This document shows, one piece after another, positions 24,492-32,815 of a stretch of DNA of 64,000 bases (its first letter is position 1; the number at the start of each line of letters is the position of its first letter). The DNA lies in assembly GCF_024298965.1 (NCBI RefSeq), contig NZ_CP085193.1, positions 434,001 to 498,000 on the forward strand. The letters run 5' to 3'. The stretch comes from Streptomyces rapamycinicus NRRL 5491 (GTDB lineage: Bacteria; Actinomycetota; Actinomycetes; Streptomycetales; Streptomycetaceae). A program made the position numbers and the translations under genes. The notes under the pieces were generated by a model. It was not told where the DNA came from, did no database searches, and saw nothing but the letters and a program-made list of their open reading frames with translations.

Positions 24492-25586
24492 GTGGTGGAA
24501 GGGGCTCGGTGGGCTGTGCGCGGACGGCTGTCTGAGGCGGGTGCGGACTCCGCGGCGCGCGGTTCCGCGACCTTGCGCGACGTGGCCGCCCTCGCCGGTG
24601 TCTCGGTGAGCACGGTGTCGAACGTGGCCCGCGGCCGCGGGAACGTCCGGGAGGAGACCCGGCGGCGGGTGCAGGACGCGATCGACGAGCTCGGGTACCG
24701 CCCCAACCTGGCCGCGCGGCGGCTGCGTTCGGGCCGCTCCCATGTGCTGGGGCTGGCCCTGCCGAGTGTCACGGTCCCCTACTTCCGCGAATTCGCCGAC
24801 TCCGTGTTGCGCGAGGCCCAGGGGCATGGAATGTCCGTGCGCATCACGCAGACACACGGCGATGTGCGGCGCGAGCGCGGTGTCTGTGACGACCCGTACC
24901 TGCGGCATGTGGACGGAATCCTGCTCGTTCCTGTCGCGCTCGGCCAGGCGGACATGCGGGCGCTGACGGTGACGAAGCCGCTGGTCGTGGCCACGGCGTC
25001 GTTCACCGCCGGCCGCGTCGACTCCTTCGACACGGACCGGTTCGAGGCGGCGCGCACGGTCGTGGCCCATCTCGCCGCGGGCGGGCGGCGCCGCATCGCC
25101 GCCCTGGCCCCCGGCGAGGCGCAGCCGGCGGAGAGCGACGAGCGCTATCTCGGGTACGTCGCGGGTCTGCGCGACGCCGGGCTGCCGGTGAGCCGCCGAC
25201 GGGTGGTGAGCACGGAGACCGTCACCTTCGCGGCGGGCGCCGACGCGGTGCGGACGCTCGTCGGGCGGGCGCCCGATACGGACGCCGTGTTCGCACTCGG
25301 CGACGCGCTCGCCCTGGGCGCGCTCCGCGGCCTGCGGGACGCGGGGCGCACCGTGCCGGGGGACGTCGCCGTGGTCGGGTTCGGCGATGTCGCGCAGGCC
25401 GCGTACTGCGCTCCCACCCTCACCACCGTCGACCCGGGGCGGGAGGAGATGGCGCACCGTGCCGTCTCGCTCCTGGCCGAACGCGCACAGGCGCGGACCA
25501 CCGGCGCGGTGCTCCCCGAACCGGGACACCATACGGTCGGGTTCCGCCTTGTCGAACGGGAGTCGAGCGCCGTTGCCAGTGAATGA
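24492..25586 (+). CDS. LacI-family transcriptional regulator (first of a tandem pair)
   Basis: This is a 364-residue protein from GTG 24492. A later GTG at 24516 sits better behind GGAAGGGG and may be the true start. The helix-turn-helix is at about residues 28-50 (TLRDVAALAGVSVSTVSNVA), followed by the hinge GYRPNLAARRLRSG. A periplasmic-binding-protein-like effector domain fills the rest. The second LacI gene starts within its last codons. Together they probably bind the dyad upstream of the MHS transporter. The effector is probably a sugar or sugar acid of the locus. Confidence 0.92.
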   Translation: MVEGARWAVRGRLSEAGADSAARGSATLRDVAALAGVSVSTVSNVARGRGNVREETRRRVQDAIDELGYRPNLAARRLRSGRSHVLGLALPSVTVPYFREFADSVLREAQGHGMSVRITQTHGDVRRERGVCDDPYLRHVDGILLVPVALGQADMRALTVTKPLVVATASFTAGRVDSFDTDRFEAARTVVAHLAAGGRRRIAALAPGEAQPAESDERYLGYVAGLRDAGLPVSRRRVVSTETVTFAAGADAVRTLVGRAPDTDAVFALGDALALGALRGLRDAGRTVPGDVAVVGFGDVAQAAYCAPTLTTVDPGREEMAHRAVSLLAERAQARTTGAVLPEPGHHTVGFRLVERESSAVASE

Positions 25587-26628
25587 TCCGGAGCCGTCCG
25601 GTGGCCGGCCGACGGTGGTGCGCATGCGCGACGTGGCCGCCGCCGTCGGTGTGTCCGTCAAGACCGTGTCCAACGTCGTCAATGCCACCGGGCAGGTGAA
25701 CGAGGCGACCGTCCGAGCGGTGCGCGCCGCGGTCGAGGAGCTCGGCTACCGCCCCAACCCCCTGGCCCGGGGCCTGAATTCGAGGGCGACGGACACGGTG
25801 ACGCTCGCCGTGCCGGGCCTCGGGTACGGCTACTGCGCGCCCCTCGCCGCCGCGGTCTTCGATCTCGCGGAGGCCGAGGGCATCAGCGTCGTGATGGAGC
25901 CCACCGGGGGCGACCGCGAGCGGGAGGTGGAGGTGCTGCGCAATCGCGGGGGCCTCTCGGACGGCGTGCTGCTGATGCCGACCGCGATCACCGCGCGGGA
26001 CCTGAGGGACCTGCCGTCCCCCGGCCCCGCGGTGCTGATCGGATCGCGCCGGGTGGAGGGCCCCTTCGACAGTGTCACGTCGCGGGACACCGTCGCGGCC
26101 GAGGCCGCCGTGCGGCTGCTGCTCGACCGTGGCGCCTCGCGCGTCGTGCTGCTGGGCGGTGAGCGGAAGGCGGGCGGCGACAGTGCGGCCGCCCTGCGCA
26201 CCGGCGGATACCGGCGCGCGCTGACGGCGGCGGGGCGGAGGTTCGACCCGTCTCTCGTCGTGGAGACGGCACAGTCCTCCCGGGAAGACGGGCATGTGGC
26301 GATCGCTCGGCTTCTGGCCCGGCTTCCGGGCGGGGAAGCGCCGTTCGACGCGGTGCTCGCGCTCGAAGAGCCGCTCGCGCACGGGGCGTTGCGCGCACTG
26401 CGCAGGGCGGGCCGGGACGTACCGGGGCAGGTCCAGGTCGTCGCGTTCGGCAACGACGAGGATGCGGAGTACTCCTCCCCGAGCCTGACGACCGTCCGGG
26501 CGGATGTCCGCACGATGGCCCGGCGCGCGCTCGACCTGCTCACGGCGCGGGTCCGGGAGGGCGCACGACCGCGGAGCCATGTCGAGGTGCCACTCACCAT
26601 AACCGAACGTGAGTCAACATTTTCCTAA
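25579..26628 (+). CDS. LacI-family transcriptional regulator (second of the pair)
   Basis: This is a 349-residue protein. GTG 25579 overlaps the previous stop by eight bases; a TTG at 25573 with a GGGAG site 10 bases upstream is the alternative. The DNA-binding head is MRDVAAAVGVSVKTVSNVVN with hinge GYRPNPLARGLNSRA. The effector domain ends in the usual SPSLTTVRADVRTMARRA. Two co-translated LacI proteins could form mixed dimers or answer to two inducers. The nearest operator-like dyad is 52 bases past its stop. Confidence 0.92.
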   Translation: MNDPEPSGGRPTVVRMRDVAAAVGVSVKTVSNVVNATGQVNEATVRAVRAAVEELGYRPNPLARGLNSRATDTVTLAVPGLGYGYCAPLAAAVFDLAEAEGISVVMEPTGGDREREVEVLRNRGGLSDGVLLMPTAITARDLRDLPSPGPAVLIGSRRVEGPFDSVTSRDTVAAEAAVRLLLDRGASRVVLLGGERKAGGDSAAALRTGGYRRALTAAGRRFDPSLVVETAQSSREDGHVAIARLLARLPGGEAPFDAVLALEEPLAHGALRALRRAGRDVPGQVQVVAFGNDEDAEYSSPSLTTVRADVRTMARRALDLLTARVREGARPRSHVEVPLTITERESTFS

Positions 26629-26679
26629 CGCCCGGTCATTGACGGCGAACGTCACGCGGTCCTAACGTCCACCGCAATG

Positions 26680-26700
26680 CAACGGTTACCGTAACCGTTG
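26680..26700. promoter_or_regulatory. LacI-type operator upstream of the MHS transporter
   Basis: CAACGGTTAC (26680-26689), a central C and GTAACCGTTG (26691-26700) make a perfect 10-base dyad. It lies 22 bases before the transporter start. The core TTACCGTAA-type dyad with a single central base resembles LacI/GalR-family sites, and the two LacI genes lie immediately upstream. Confidence 0.75.
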
Positions 26701-26722
26701 GAATCCTCAGTGGAGCCGCTGT

Positions 26723-28075
26723 ATGCCAAGGCCAGACCCACCTCGGATCCCACCCGCCGCGCGTCGTACCGTACTCGCCGGCTTCCTCGGCTCGACCTTC
26801 GAGTGGTTCGACTTCGGGCTCTACGGAACCACCGCGGCACTCGTCTTCGGCCAGGTCTTCTTCCCGGCGCAGAGCAGTGCGATCGGCTCCCTGCTGGCCC
26901 TCACGACGACCGCCGTCGGGTTCTTCGCCCGGCCCATCGGCGGCCTCGTCTTCGGGCACTTCGGCGACCGGGTCGGCCGCAAGAAGCTCCTGATCCTCAC
27001 GATGCTGCTCATGGGCATCCCGACGTTCGTGATCGGCCTGCTGCCCGGTTACGCCACGATCGGCGCGGCCGCCCCCGTCATCCTGCTGTTCCTGCGCGTA
27101 CTTCAGGGCATCGGCCTCGGTGGCGAGTACGCCGGTGCCGCGCTCGCCACGATCGAGTCGGTACCGAAGGAGCGGCGCGGCTTCTTCGGCTCCATCCCGC
27201 AACTCGGCAACCCCGTGGGTGGCATCTTCAGCAGCGGGCTCGTGCTGCTGTGCACCTGGCTCTCCTCGGACACGCAGTACGAGGACTGGGTGTGGCGGGT
27301 CCCGTTCCTGCTCAGCGGAATCCTGCTCGTCTACACCCTCGTGGTGCGCACGCGCCTTGCCGAGAGCGAGGACTTCATACGCCTTCAGAAGAAACGCGGA
27401 GTGGAGAAGGCGCCGCTGATCACCCTGGCGCGCGACCACTGGGCGCCGCTGCTCCTCGCGCTGGGCGCGCGTTCGGCCGATGCCATCACCGGCAATGTCG
27501 TCGGGCCCGTGGTGACGGCGTACATCGTCACCTACCTGCACCGGAGCGACAGCATCGGGATCGTCGGAACGATGATCCCGAGCATCATCTGCCTGCCGCT
27601 GATGCTCTGCCTCGGCAGGCTCGGTGACCGGTTCGGGGTGCGCCGCACCTTCGTGTGGAGTGTGCTGTCGATGGCTGTGACCACCTTCCCCCTGTTCGCC
27701 CTGTTGCAGACCGGGACGCTCTTCTGGATGGTGCTCGGGATCACGGTCTTCCGGCTGTGCAACTCGGCCCAATTCGCCGTCCAGAGCACGTTCTTGGCCG
27801 AGCTGTTCCCCACCGAGGTCCGCTACACGGCGGTGTCGTTCGTCTACCAGGTCGGCTCGATCCTCGGCGGTCTCACCCCGCCGGTCGCGTACGCCATGCT
27901 CGTGGCGTCCGACGGCTCGCCGTGGTGGCTGGCCCTCGCCGTGGTCGTCTCGGTCCTGTTCAGTACGGCCTGCGCGGCCGTCATCGGCCTGCGGTTCTCC
28001 CGCGCCGGCCTCCGTACGACCGACGGCCCGTCGACCGACGGCGCCGCCCTCGCCGAAAGGACCACCCGAGCGTGA
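26723..28075 (+). CDS. MHS-family MFS transporter
   Basis: This is a 450-residue protein with twelve hydrophobic helices. The N-terminal FLGSTFEWFDFGLYGTTAAL and the loop GHFGDRVGRKKLLILTMLLM are marks of the metabolite:H+ symporter (MHS) family, which imports organic acids, betaines and similar solutes. QGIGLGGEYAGAAL is the usual helix-4 motif. It is controlled by the upstream LacI-type dyad and translationally coupled to the sulfatase (GTGA overlap). A sugar acid or sulfated small molecule is a reasonable but unproven substrate. Confidence 0.92.
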   Translation: MPRPDPPRIPPAARRTVLAGFLGSTFEWFDFGLYGTTAALVFGQVFFPAQSSAIGSLLALTTTAVGFFARPIGGLVFGHFGDRVGRKKLLILTMLLMGIPTFVIGLLPGYATIGAAAPVILLFLRVLQGIGLGGEYAGAALATIESVPKERRGFFGSIPQLGNPVGGIFSSGLVLLCTWLSSDTQYEDWVWRVPFLLSGILLVYTLVVRTRLAESEDFIRLQKKRGVEKAPLITLARDHWAPLLLALGARSADAITGNVVGPVVTAYIVTYLHRSDSIGIVGTMIPSIICLPLMLCLGRLGDRFGVRRTFVWSVLSMAVTTFPLFALLQTGTLFWMVLGITVFRLCNSAQFAVQSTFLAELFPTEVRYTAVSFVYQVGSILGGLTPPVAYAMLVASDGSPWWLALAVVVSVLFSTACAAVIGLRFSRAGLRTTDGPSTDGAALAERTTRA

Positions 28076-29604
28076 CCGCGCGCCACCGGCCCGACATCGT
28101 CCTCGTCCTGACCGACCAGCACCGTGCCGACGTCAGCGCCCGTGAGGGATTCCCGCTGGACACCACGCCCTTCCTCGACGAACTGGGACGCTCCGGGGCC
28201 TGGTTCGACCGCGCCTACACGACCTCACCGCTGTGCTGCCCCGCGCGCACCAGCCTGATGACCGGACGGTTCCCCAGCGCGCACCGCGTCACCCAGAACC
28301 CGGCGCATCCGCTCGCGGTCCGCGACGCCGATCTCTTCGGTGAGGCCCGCGCCGCCGGTTACGCCACGGCGATGATCGGCAAGAACCACACCTATCTCGA
28401 CGCCTCGTCCGTGGACCACTGGGTCGAGTTCATGCATGACGGCCAAGTGGCCGCTCCCTCGAAGGCGTTGAACAAGGAGTTCGACAAGTGGCTGGCGGGG
28501 CTGCGGCACCGCACCCACGAGAAGCCCACGCCGTTCCCGGTCGAGGCCCAGAACCCGCATCGCATCGTCGACGAAGCACTGGCCTGGGCCGCCGGTGTCC
28601 CGGATGACCGGCCGTTCCTGCTGACGGTGTCCATCCCCGAGCCGCACAATCCGTATCAGGTGCCCGAGCCCTACTTCTCGCTGTTCCCCGAGGAGTCGCT
28701 GCCGCCGACCCGCACCGGGGCCGAGGTGCTGGAGGGGAAGTCCTTCCCCTGGCGGTACCTGCGCAGCCTGGGCGAGCGCGCGGTGGCCGACTACGAGGGA
28801 GCCATCGCCCCGTCGCGTTCCAACTACTTCGGCATGCTGCGGCTCATCGACGACGAACTGCGGCGGCTGCTCACGGGGTTGGAGGGCCGGCACCGGGTAC
28901 GCGAACGCGTCGTCGTCGCCACCGCGGACCACGGCGACTTCGTCGGCGAGTACGGACTGGTGCGCAAGGGCGCGGAGATCCCGGACATCCTGGCCAGAGT
29001 CCCCCTGGTCGTCAACGGGGACGCGGTGCGGCCCGCCGGCGCGCCGCGTCCGGAGCACGTCTCGCTCGCGGACCTCATGCCCACCCTCTGCGAGGCGATG
29101 GGGCGCGAGCTGCCCGACGGTGTGCAGGGGCGCAGCCTGTGGCCGCTGCTGACCGGACGCCCCTGTCCGGCGGATGAGTTCAGCAGCTCTTACGTGGAGC
29201 AGGGCATGGGAGGACTCCCGTACGGGCCCGGGGACGTGGCCGGCCAGATGCCCGGACTCATCTTCGACGGCCCGGACGGCGAGCCCCGCTGGGACGAGCT
29301 CAACGCGGCCACGCAGAGCGGACGCCGCCGCAAGGTCCGCAGCGGGGACTGGACCCTGTACGCCGACATCGTCGGCGACTTCCGCCTGTACAACCTGCGC
29401 GAGGACCCGCTGGAACTGGTGGACCGCTGGTCGGACCCGGCGGCCGCCGACGAACGGGTCAGGCTGCTGTCCCTGCTCGCCGTGTGGCAGATGCGGGCCG
29501 AGGATCCGCTGCCGACGGTCCCCGGCGGCTACCGGCTCAAGCGGGACCCCCGCAATCACCTCGCTCCCTACCGGCATTCCGAGGGAAAGGGACAATCCTC
29601 ATGA
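28072..29604 (+). CDS. Cytoplasmic type I sulfatase
   Basis: This is a 510-residue protein. GTG 28072 overlaps the transporter stop. The sulfatase signature CCPARTSLMTGRFP supplies C56 (CxPxR), the residue converted to formylglycine in this family. Metal and active-site residues appear in VLTDQHRAD, AMIGKNH and TADHGDFVGEYGL. There is no signal peptide, so it should act inside the cell on an imported sulfated sugar. It needs a formylglycine-generating enzyme, which is not in this window. Its stop overlaps the start of the BNR enzyme (ATGA). Confidence 0.93.
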   Translation: MTARHRPDIVLVLTDQHRADVSAREGFPLDTTPFLDELGRSGAWFDRAYTTSPLCCPARTSLMTGRFPSAHRVTQNPAHPLAVRDADLFGEARAAGYATAMIGKNHTYLDASSVDHWVEFMHDGQVAAPSKALNKEFDKWLAGLRHRTHEKPTPFPVEAQNPHRIVDEALAWAAGVPDDRPFLLTVSIPEPHNPYQVPEPYFSLFPEESLPPTRTGAEVLEGKSFPWRYLRSLGERAVADYEGAIAPSRSNYFGMLRLIDDELRRLLTGLEGRHRVRERVVVATADHGDFVGEYGLVRKGAEIPDILARVPLVVNGDAVRPAGAPRPEHVSLADLMPTLCEAMGRELPDGVQGRSLWPLLTGRPCPADEFSSSYVEQGMGGLPYGPGDVAGQMPGLIFDGPDGEPRWDELNAATQSGRRRKVRSGDWTLYADIVGDFRLYNLREDPLELVDRWSDPAAADERVRLLSLLAVWQMRAEDPLPTVPGGYRLKRDPRNHLAPYRHSEGKGQSS

Positions 29605-31457
29605 GACAGCAATGGCACCCGCGTGCCGGAAGAACCGGAGGAGCCGGGAAAACCGGAGGAGCCCGATGGGCGCTGGGGCTCCTCCTCGCCCTGCTGCTGA
29701 CGGCCATGACCACCGCCGTCCAGCCGCCCACCGCGGCGGCGAACGACCCGGGCGACAGCTTCTACACCAGGGCGTCGAACAACGAGTTCCTCGCCTACTC
29801 CCGCATCATCCGCCTCCAGCACAGCGGTCCCGCCAACGGGACGCTGATCGGCACCTTCGAGCACGCGGCCAAGGACGGCACCGCGTCCGACTTCGTCATC
29901 CGCACCTCGAAGGACGACGGCAGGACATGGAAGACGCTCACGACGCTGGACGACCCGCTGAAGGGTGAGAACCACCCGTCGGACCAGTTCTGGCAGCCCT
30001 TCCTCTTCGAACTCCCCCGGAAGATGGGCGAGTTCCCTGCGGGCACCCTGCTGCTGGCCGGCAACATCGCGCCCAGCGAGAAGGTCCGTACCGACTTCGT
30101 CCTGTGGCGGAGCACGGACCACGGGGCGCACTGGACCTTCCAGTCGATCCTGCAGACCGGCGGCGGCAGCGTCGGCGCACCTCATGGCGGATCCGGAGTC
30201 TGGGAGCCGTTCCTGACCGTCGACGGCGCCGGCCGCCTTGCCATGTACTTCTCCGACGAGCGGCGCGAACCCGAGTACGCCCAGATCATCGCCCATGTGG
30301 TGTCGAACGACGGCGGTGTCACCTGGAGCGCACGCCCCGACGGCTCCACGAACTTCGCGCCCGGACTCGTCATCGACGTCCGGAGTGACGTGGACACCGA
30401 CCGTCCGGGGATGCCGACCGTCGCCACGCTCCCGGACGGGCGGATGGTCATGGCGTACGAGATCTGCGGCGAGGACCGCAACTGCGAGGCCCATACGAAG
30501 ACGTCCACCGACGGGGGTGCGACCTGGGGCGGCGGCCCCGCCGACCTCGGAAAGATGGCCGTCACGTCCGACGGGCGGTACCTCGGGAGCAGCCCGTACA
30601 TCGTGTGGAGTCCGGCGGGCGGCCCTTCCGGACAGCTGATGCTGACCGGGATGCGGACCCGCTTCACGGGAACGAACGCCTTCAGCCCCGAGGACCGGCA
30701 GGCCGTCTTCATCAACGACCCCGAGGTCTCCGGGCCCTGGTCGTGGACCCCGGCGCCCTTCGGCCCCGTCGCCGACCCCACCCAGAATTGCAGCACCAGC
30801 TACAGCCCGCACCTGCTCCTGGACGCCTCCGGCAGGTCGGTCCGCTTCACCACGGCCACCGCCACCGGGCCGACCGGCTGCATGGAGGCCACGGCGGTGG
30901 CGAACAGCGGAGTTCTCCCGTATGCCGATGCCTTCGCGAAGGGGAGGTCCGGCTGGGTCGACTACGGGGGCTGCTGGGCGACGTCGGGCGGTGTCCTGTC
31001 CGAGACGTGCGGTGGCACCGGCGGGAACAAGTCGATCGCGGGCTCCACCGGGTGGACCGACTACCGCCTCGCGGGCGACGTACGCGTCGACAGCGGAACG
31101 CAGGCCGGATTCGTCGTGCGGGCGTCCGACCCGGGCAAGGGGGCCGATGCCCTCGACGGCTACTACGTGGGTGTGTCGTCGCGCCGGATCGTCCTCGGCA
31201 AGCAGAACGGTGCCTGGAGGGAGCTGGCGCGGACGGACATCCCCGGCGGCCTGGCCACCGGGACGTGGTACCACCTGACGGTGAAGGCCGTGGGCTGCGC
31301 CCTCACGGTGACCGGCAGGCCCTCGGGCTCCTCCGCCACGCCGGTCGGCTTCACGTACGAGGATCCGGACTGTTCCTTCCCCCGGGGCGCGGTCGGGGTA
31401 CGTGACCAGGCCGGGACCGCGAGCTGGCGGCACGTGACCGTCACCAGGAGCGGCTGA
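29601..31457 (+). CDS. Secreted BNR/sialidase-fold glycoside hydrolase
   Basis: This is a 618-residue protein starting at ATG 29601. A long basic leader plus helix (WALGLLLALLLTAMTTAV) is a Sec signal. Four Asp-boxes (SKDDGRTW, STDHGAHW, SNDGGVTW, STDGGATW) give a six-bladed propeller of the sialidase/GH93/BNR type at about residues 45-430. The last about 170 residues (YADAFAKGRSGWVDYGGCWA onward) form a DUF1080/laminin-G-like binding domain. Automatic labels would say exo-alpha-sialidase. The neighbouring GH43, GH67 and sulfatase genes make an arabinan or uronic-acid substrate at least as likely. It is co-translated with the sulfatase. Confidence 0.82.
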   Translation: MRQQWHPRAGRTGGAGKTGGARWALGLLLALLLTAMTTAVQPPTAAANDPGDSFYTRASNNEFLAYSRIIRLQHSGPANGTLIGTFEHAAKDGTASDFVIRTSKDDGRTWKTLTTLDDPLKGENHPSDQFWQPFLFELPRKMGEFPAGTLLLAGNIAPSEKVRTDFVLWRSTDHGAHWTFQSILQTGGGSVGAPHGGSGVWEPFLTVDGAGRLAMYFSDERREPEYAQIIAHVVSNDGGVTWSARPDGSTNFAPGLVIDVRSDVDTDRPGMPTVATLPDGRMVMAYEICGEDRNCEAHTKTSTDGGATWGGGPADLGKMAVTSDGRYLGSSPYIVWSPAGGPSGQLMLTGMRTRFTGTNAFSPEDRQAVFINDPEVSGPWSWTPAPFGPVADPTQNCSTSYSPHLLLDASGRSVRFTTATATGPTGCMEATAVANSGVLPYADAFAKGRSGWVDYGGCWATSGGVLSETCGGTGGNKSIAGSTGWTDYRLAGDVRVDSGTQAGFVVRASDPGKGADALDGYYVGVSSRRIVLGKQNGAWRELARTDIPGGLATGTWYHLTVKAVGCALTVTGRPSGSSATPVGFTYEDPDCSFPRGAVGVRDQAGTASWRHVTVTRSG

Positions 31458-31467
31458 GCGCTCACGC

Positions 31468-31503
31468 GCCGAGGGACCGTCTTACGTCCGGCGGTCCCTC
31501 GGC
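31468..31503. terminator. Bidirectional terminator hairpin
   Basis: GCCGAGGGACCG (31468-31479) and CGGTCCCTCGGC (31492-31503) form a perfect 12-base stem with a 12-base loop. It lies between the convergent BNR enzyme and LacI genes. Confidence 0.85.
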
Positions 31504-31508
31504 CCGGA

Positions 31509-32552
31509 TCAGCGAAAGAGCTGTTGGCGCCCGCCGTTCGTGGACTCCCGGGCGTGCAGCCAGTGCGGAGCCGTGTGCACCTCGAACGGCAGGGGCACAT
31601 CCGAGCGGATGCGGGCCGCCAGGCACTTCACGGCGAGCGAGGCGATCGCGGCCTTGTCGGGGACCACGGACGTCAGGGACGGCGTGCTGTAGAGCGCCTC
31701 GTCGGAGCCGTCGATGCTCGCCACCGCGACATCGTCCGGGATGTGCGCCCCCGCCTCGAACAGCGCCCGCTGGGCCCCGACCGCCAGCAGGTCGCTGAAG
31801 CAGAAGACCGCGTCCGGCCGCACGCCGGCCGGCAGGGCGGCGAGGGCGCGCATCGCCAGCAGGCCGTTGCGCCGGTCGAACTCCTTGATGCGGGGCGCGA
31901 GCCGGGGGTCGTACGTCACCCCGGCTTCGTGCAGGGCGAGCTGGAAACCTTCCAGGCGCTGACGGCTGGTCGCCGACGCCTGCCGGTCCACGCCGATGGC
32001 GGCGATCCGCGTACGGCCGAGGGCGGCCAGGTGCGCGGTGGCCTCGCGCGCCGCCGCGACGTTGTCGATCAGGACGTGGTCGGCCCCCACCTGGTCGCGC
32101 GCGTAGCTGCGCTCGCCGAGCAGGACCAGCGGGAACTCATTGGCCACGGCGGCGAGTTCGTCGGGCGAGACACCCAGGGGCGACAGGATCACACCGTCCA
32201 GCAGTGACGCGCCGACGCCGGTCGCCAGGCGCAGTTCCTCCGTCGCGTCGCCCGATGTCTCCTCGATCAGGACGGTCAAGCCCAGCTGCGCGGCCTCGGC
32301 ACGTACGTGCTGGGCGAGTTCGGCGAAGTACGGCGTGGCCAGATCCGGGACGGCGAGACCGATCAGGCCGCTGTGCCCGGTGCGCAGGCGGCGGGCCGAC
32401 GGGTTCGGCCGGTAGCCGAGCTCGTGCACGGCCTTCAGTACGCGCTTCCGCGTGGCCTCGGACACGCGGGGAGCATCGCGTACAACGTTGGACACGGTCT
32501 TGATCGATACCCCTGCCCGCTCCGCCACGTCCTTGAGTGTCACCGCGGCCAC
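31509..32552 (-). CDS. LacI-family transcriptional regulator (third)
   Basis: This is a 347-residue protein. I choose GTG 32552 (VAAVTLKDVAERAGVS) behind GAGGGGG; upstream frames add unrelated residues. The helix-turn-helix is TLKDVAERAGVSIKTVSNVV, the hinge is GYRPNPSARRLRTGHSG, and the rest is a sugar-binding-protein-like domain. It is divergent from the Gfo/Idh-ABC-GH operon, with two dyads in between, so it is the likely repressor of that operon and of itself. Confidence 0.92.
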   Translation of the reverse strand: MAAVTLKDVAERAGVSIKTVSNVVRDAPRVSEATRKRVLKAVHELGYRPNPSARRLRTGHSGLIGLAVPDLATPYFAELAQHVRAEAAQLGLTVLIEETSGDATEELRLATGVGASLLDGVILSPLGVSPDELAAVANEFPLVLLGERSYARDQVGADHVLIDNVAAAREATAHLAALGRTRIAAIGVDRQASATSRQRLEGFQLALHEAGVTYDPRLAPRIKEFDRRNGLLAMRALAALPAGVRPDAVFCFSDLLAVGAQRALFEAGAHIPDDVAVASIDGSDEALYSTPSLTSVVPDKAAIASLAVKCLAARIRSDVPLPFEVHTAPHWLHARESTNGGRQQLFR

Positions 32553-32670
32553 TGTCCGAACCCCCTCACCTGTGTTTCTCCGCATTATGCACCGGTTCCA
32601 GCGGGCTGTCAGCGCCGGGACGGCCCGGAATCCCGTTCCCGACAAGGGGTTGACCGTGGCGAGATTTCGC

Positions 32671-32710
32671 GGTTACAACGTTGGAACCAATCGATAGCAA
32701 GCGGTTGCTA
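32671..32710. promoter_or_regulatory. Two operator-like dyads upstream of the sugar import operon
   Basis: GGTTACAACGTTGGAACC (32671-32688) is an 18-base dyad with only positions 5 and 14 unpaired, centred on AACGTT. TAGCAA-GCGG-TTGCTA (32695-32710) is a perfect second dyad. Both lie between the divergent LacI and Gfo/Idh genes and are candidate LacI sites. Confidence 0.6.
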
Positions 32711-32815
32711 ACGAGGGCGTCACACCGGCAGCCGACGACCGCCCGTCGGACGGTCCGGGCTGCCCGCCCGTGCCCACGGCGCCGCGCTCACCACCCGTCG
32801 CATGAGAGGGTCCGC

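Noticed and set aside
22764..25688. A 974-codon minus-strand frame opposite the EF-hand and LacI genes
   Set aside because: Low-complexity high-GC antisense shadow; the real genes on the other strand have clear domains.
29601..31457. Calling the BNR protein a true sialidase
   Set aside because: Asp-boxes occur in many propeller families; no sialic-acid uptake or catabolic gene is nearby, so only the fold is claimed.
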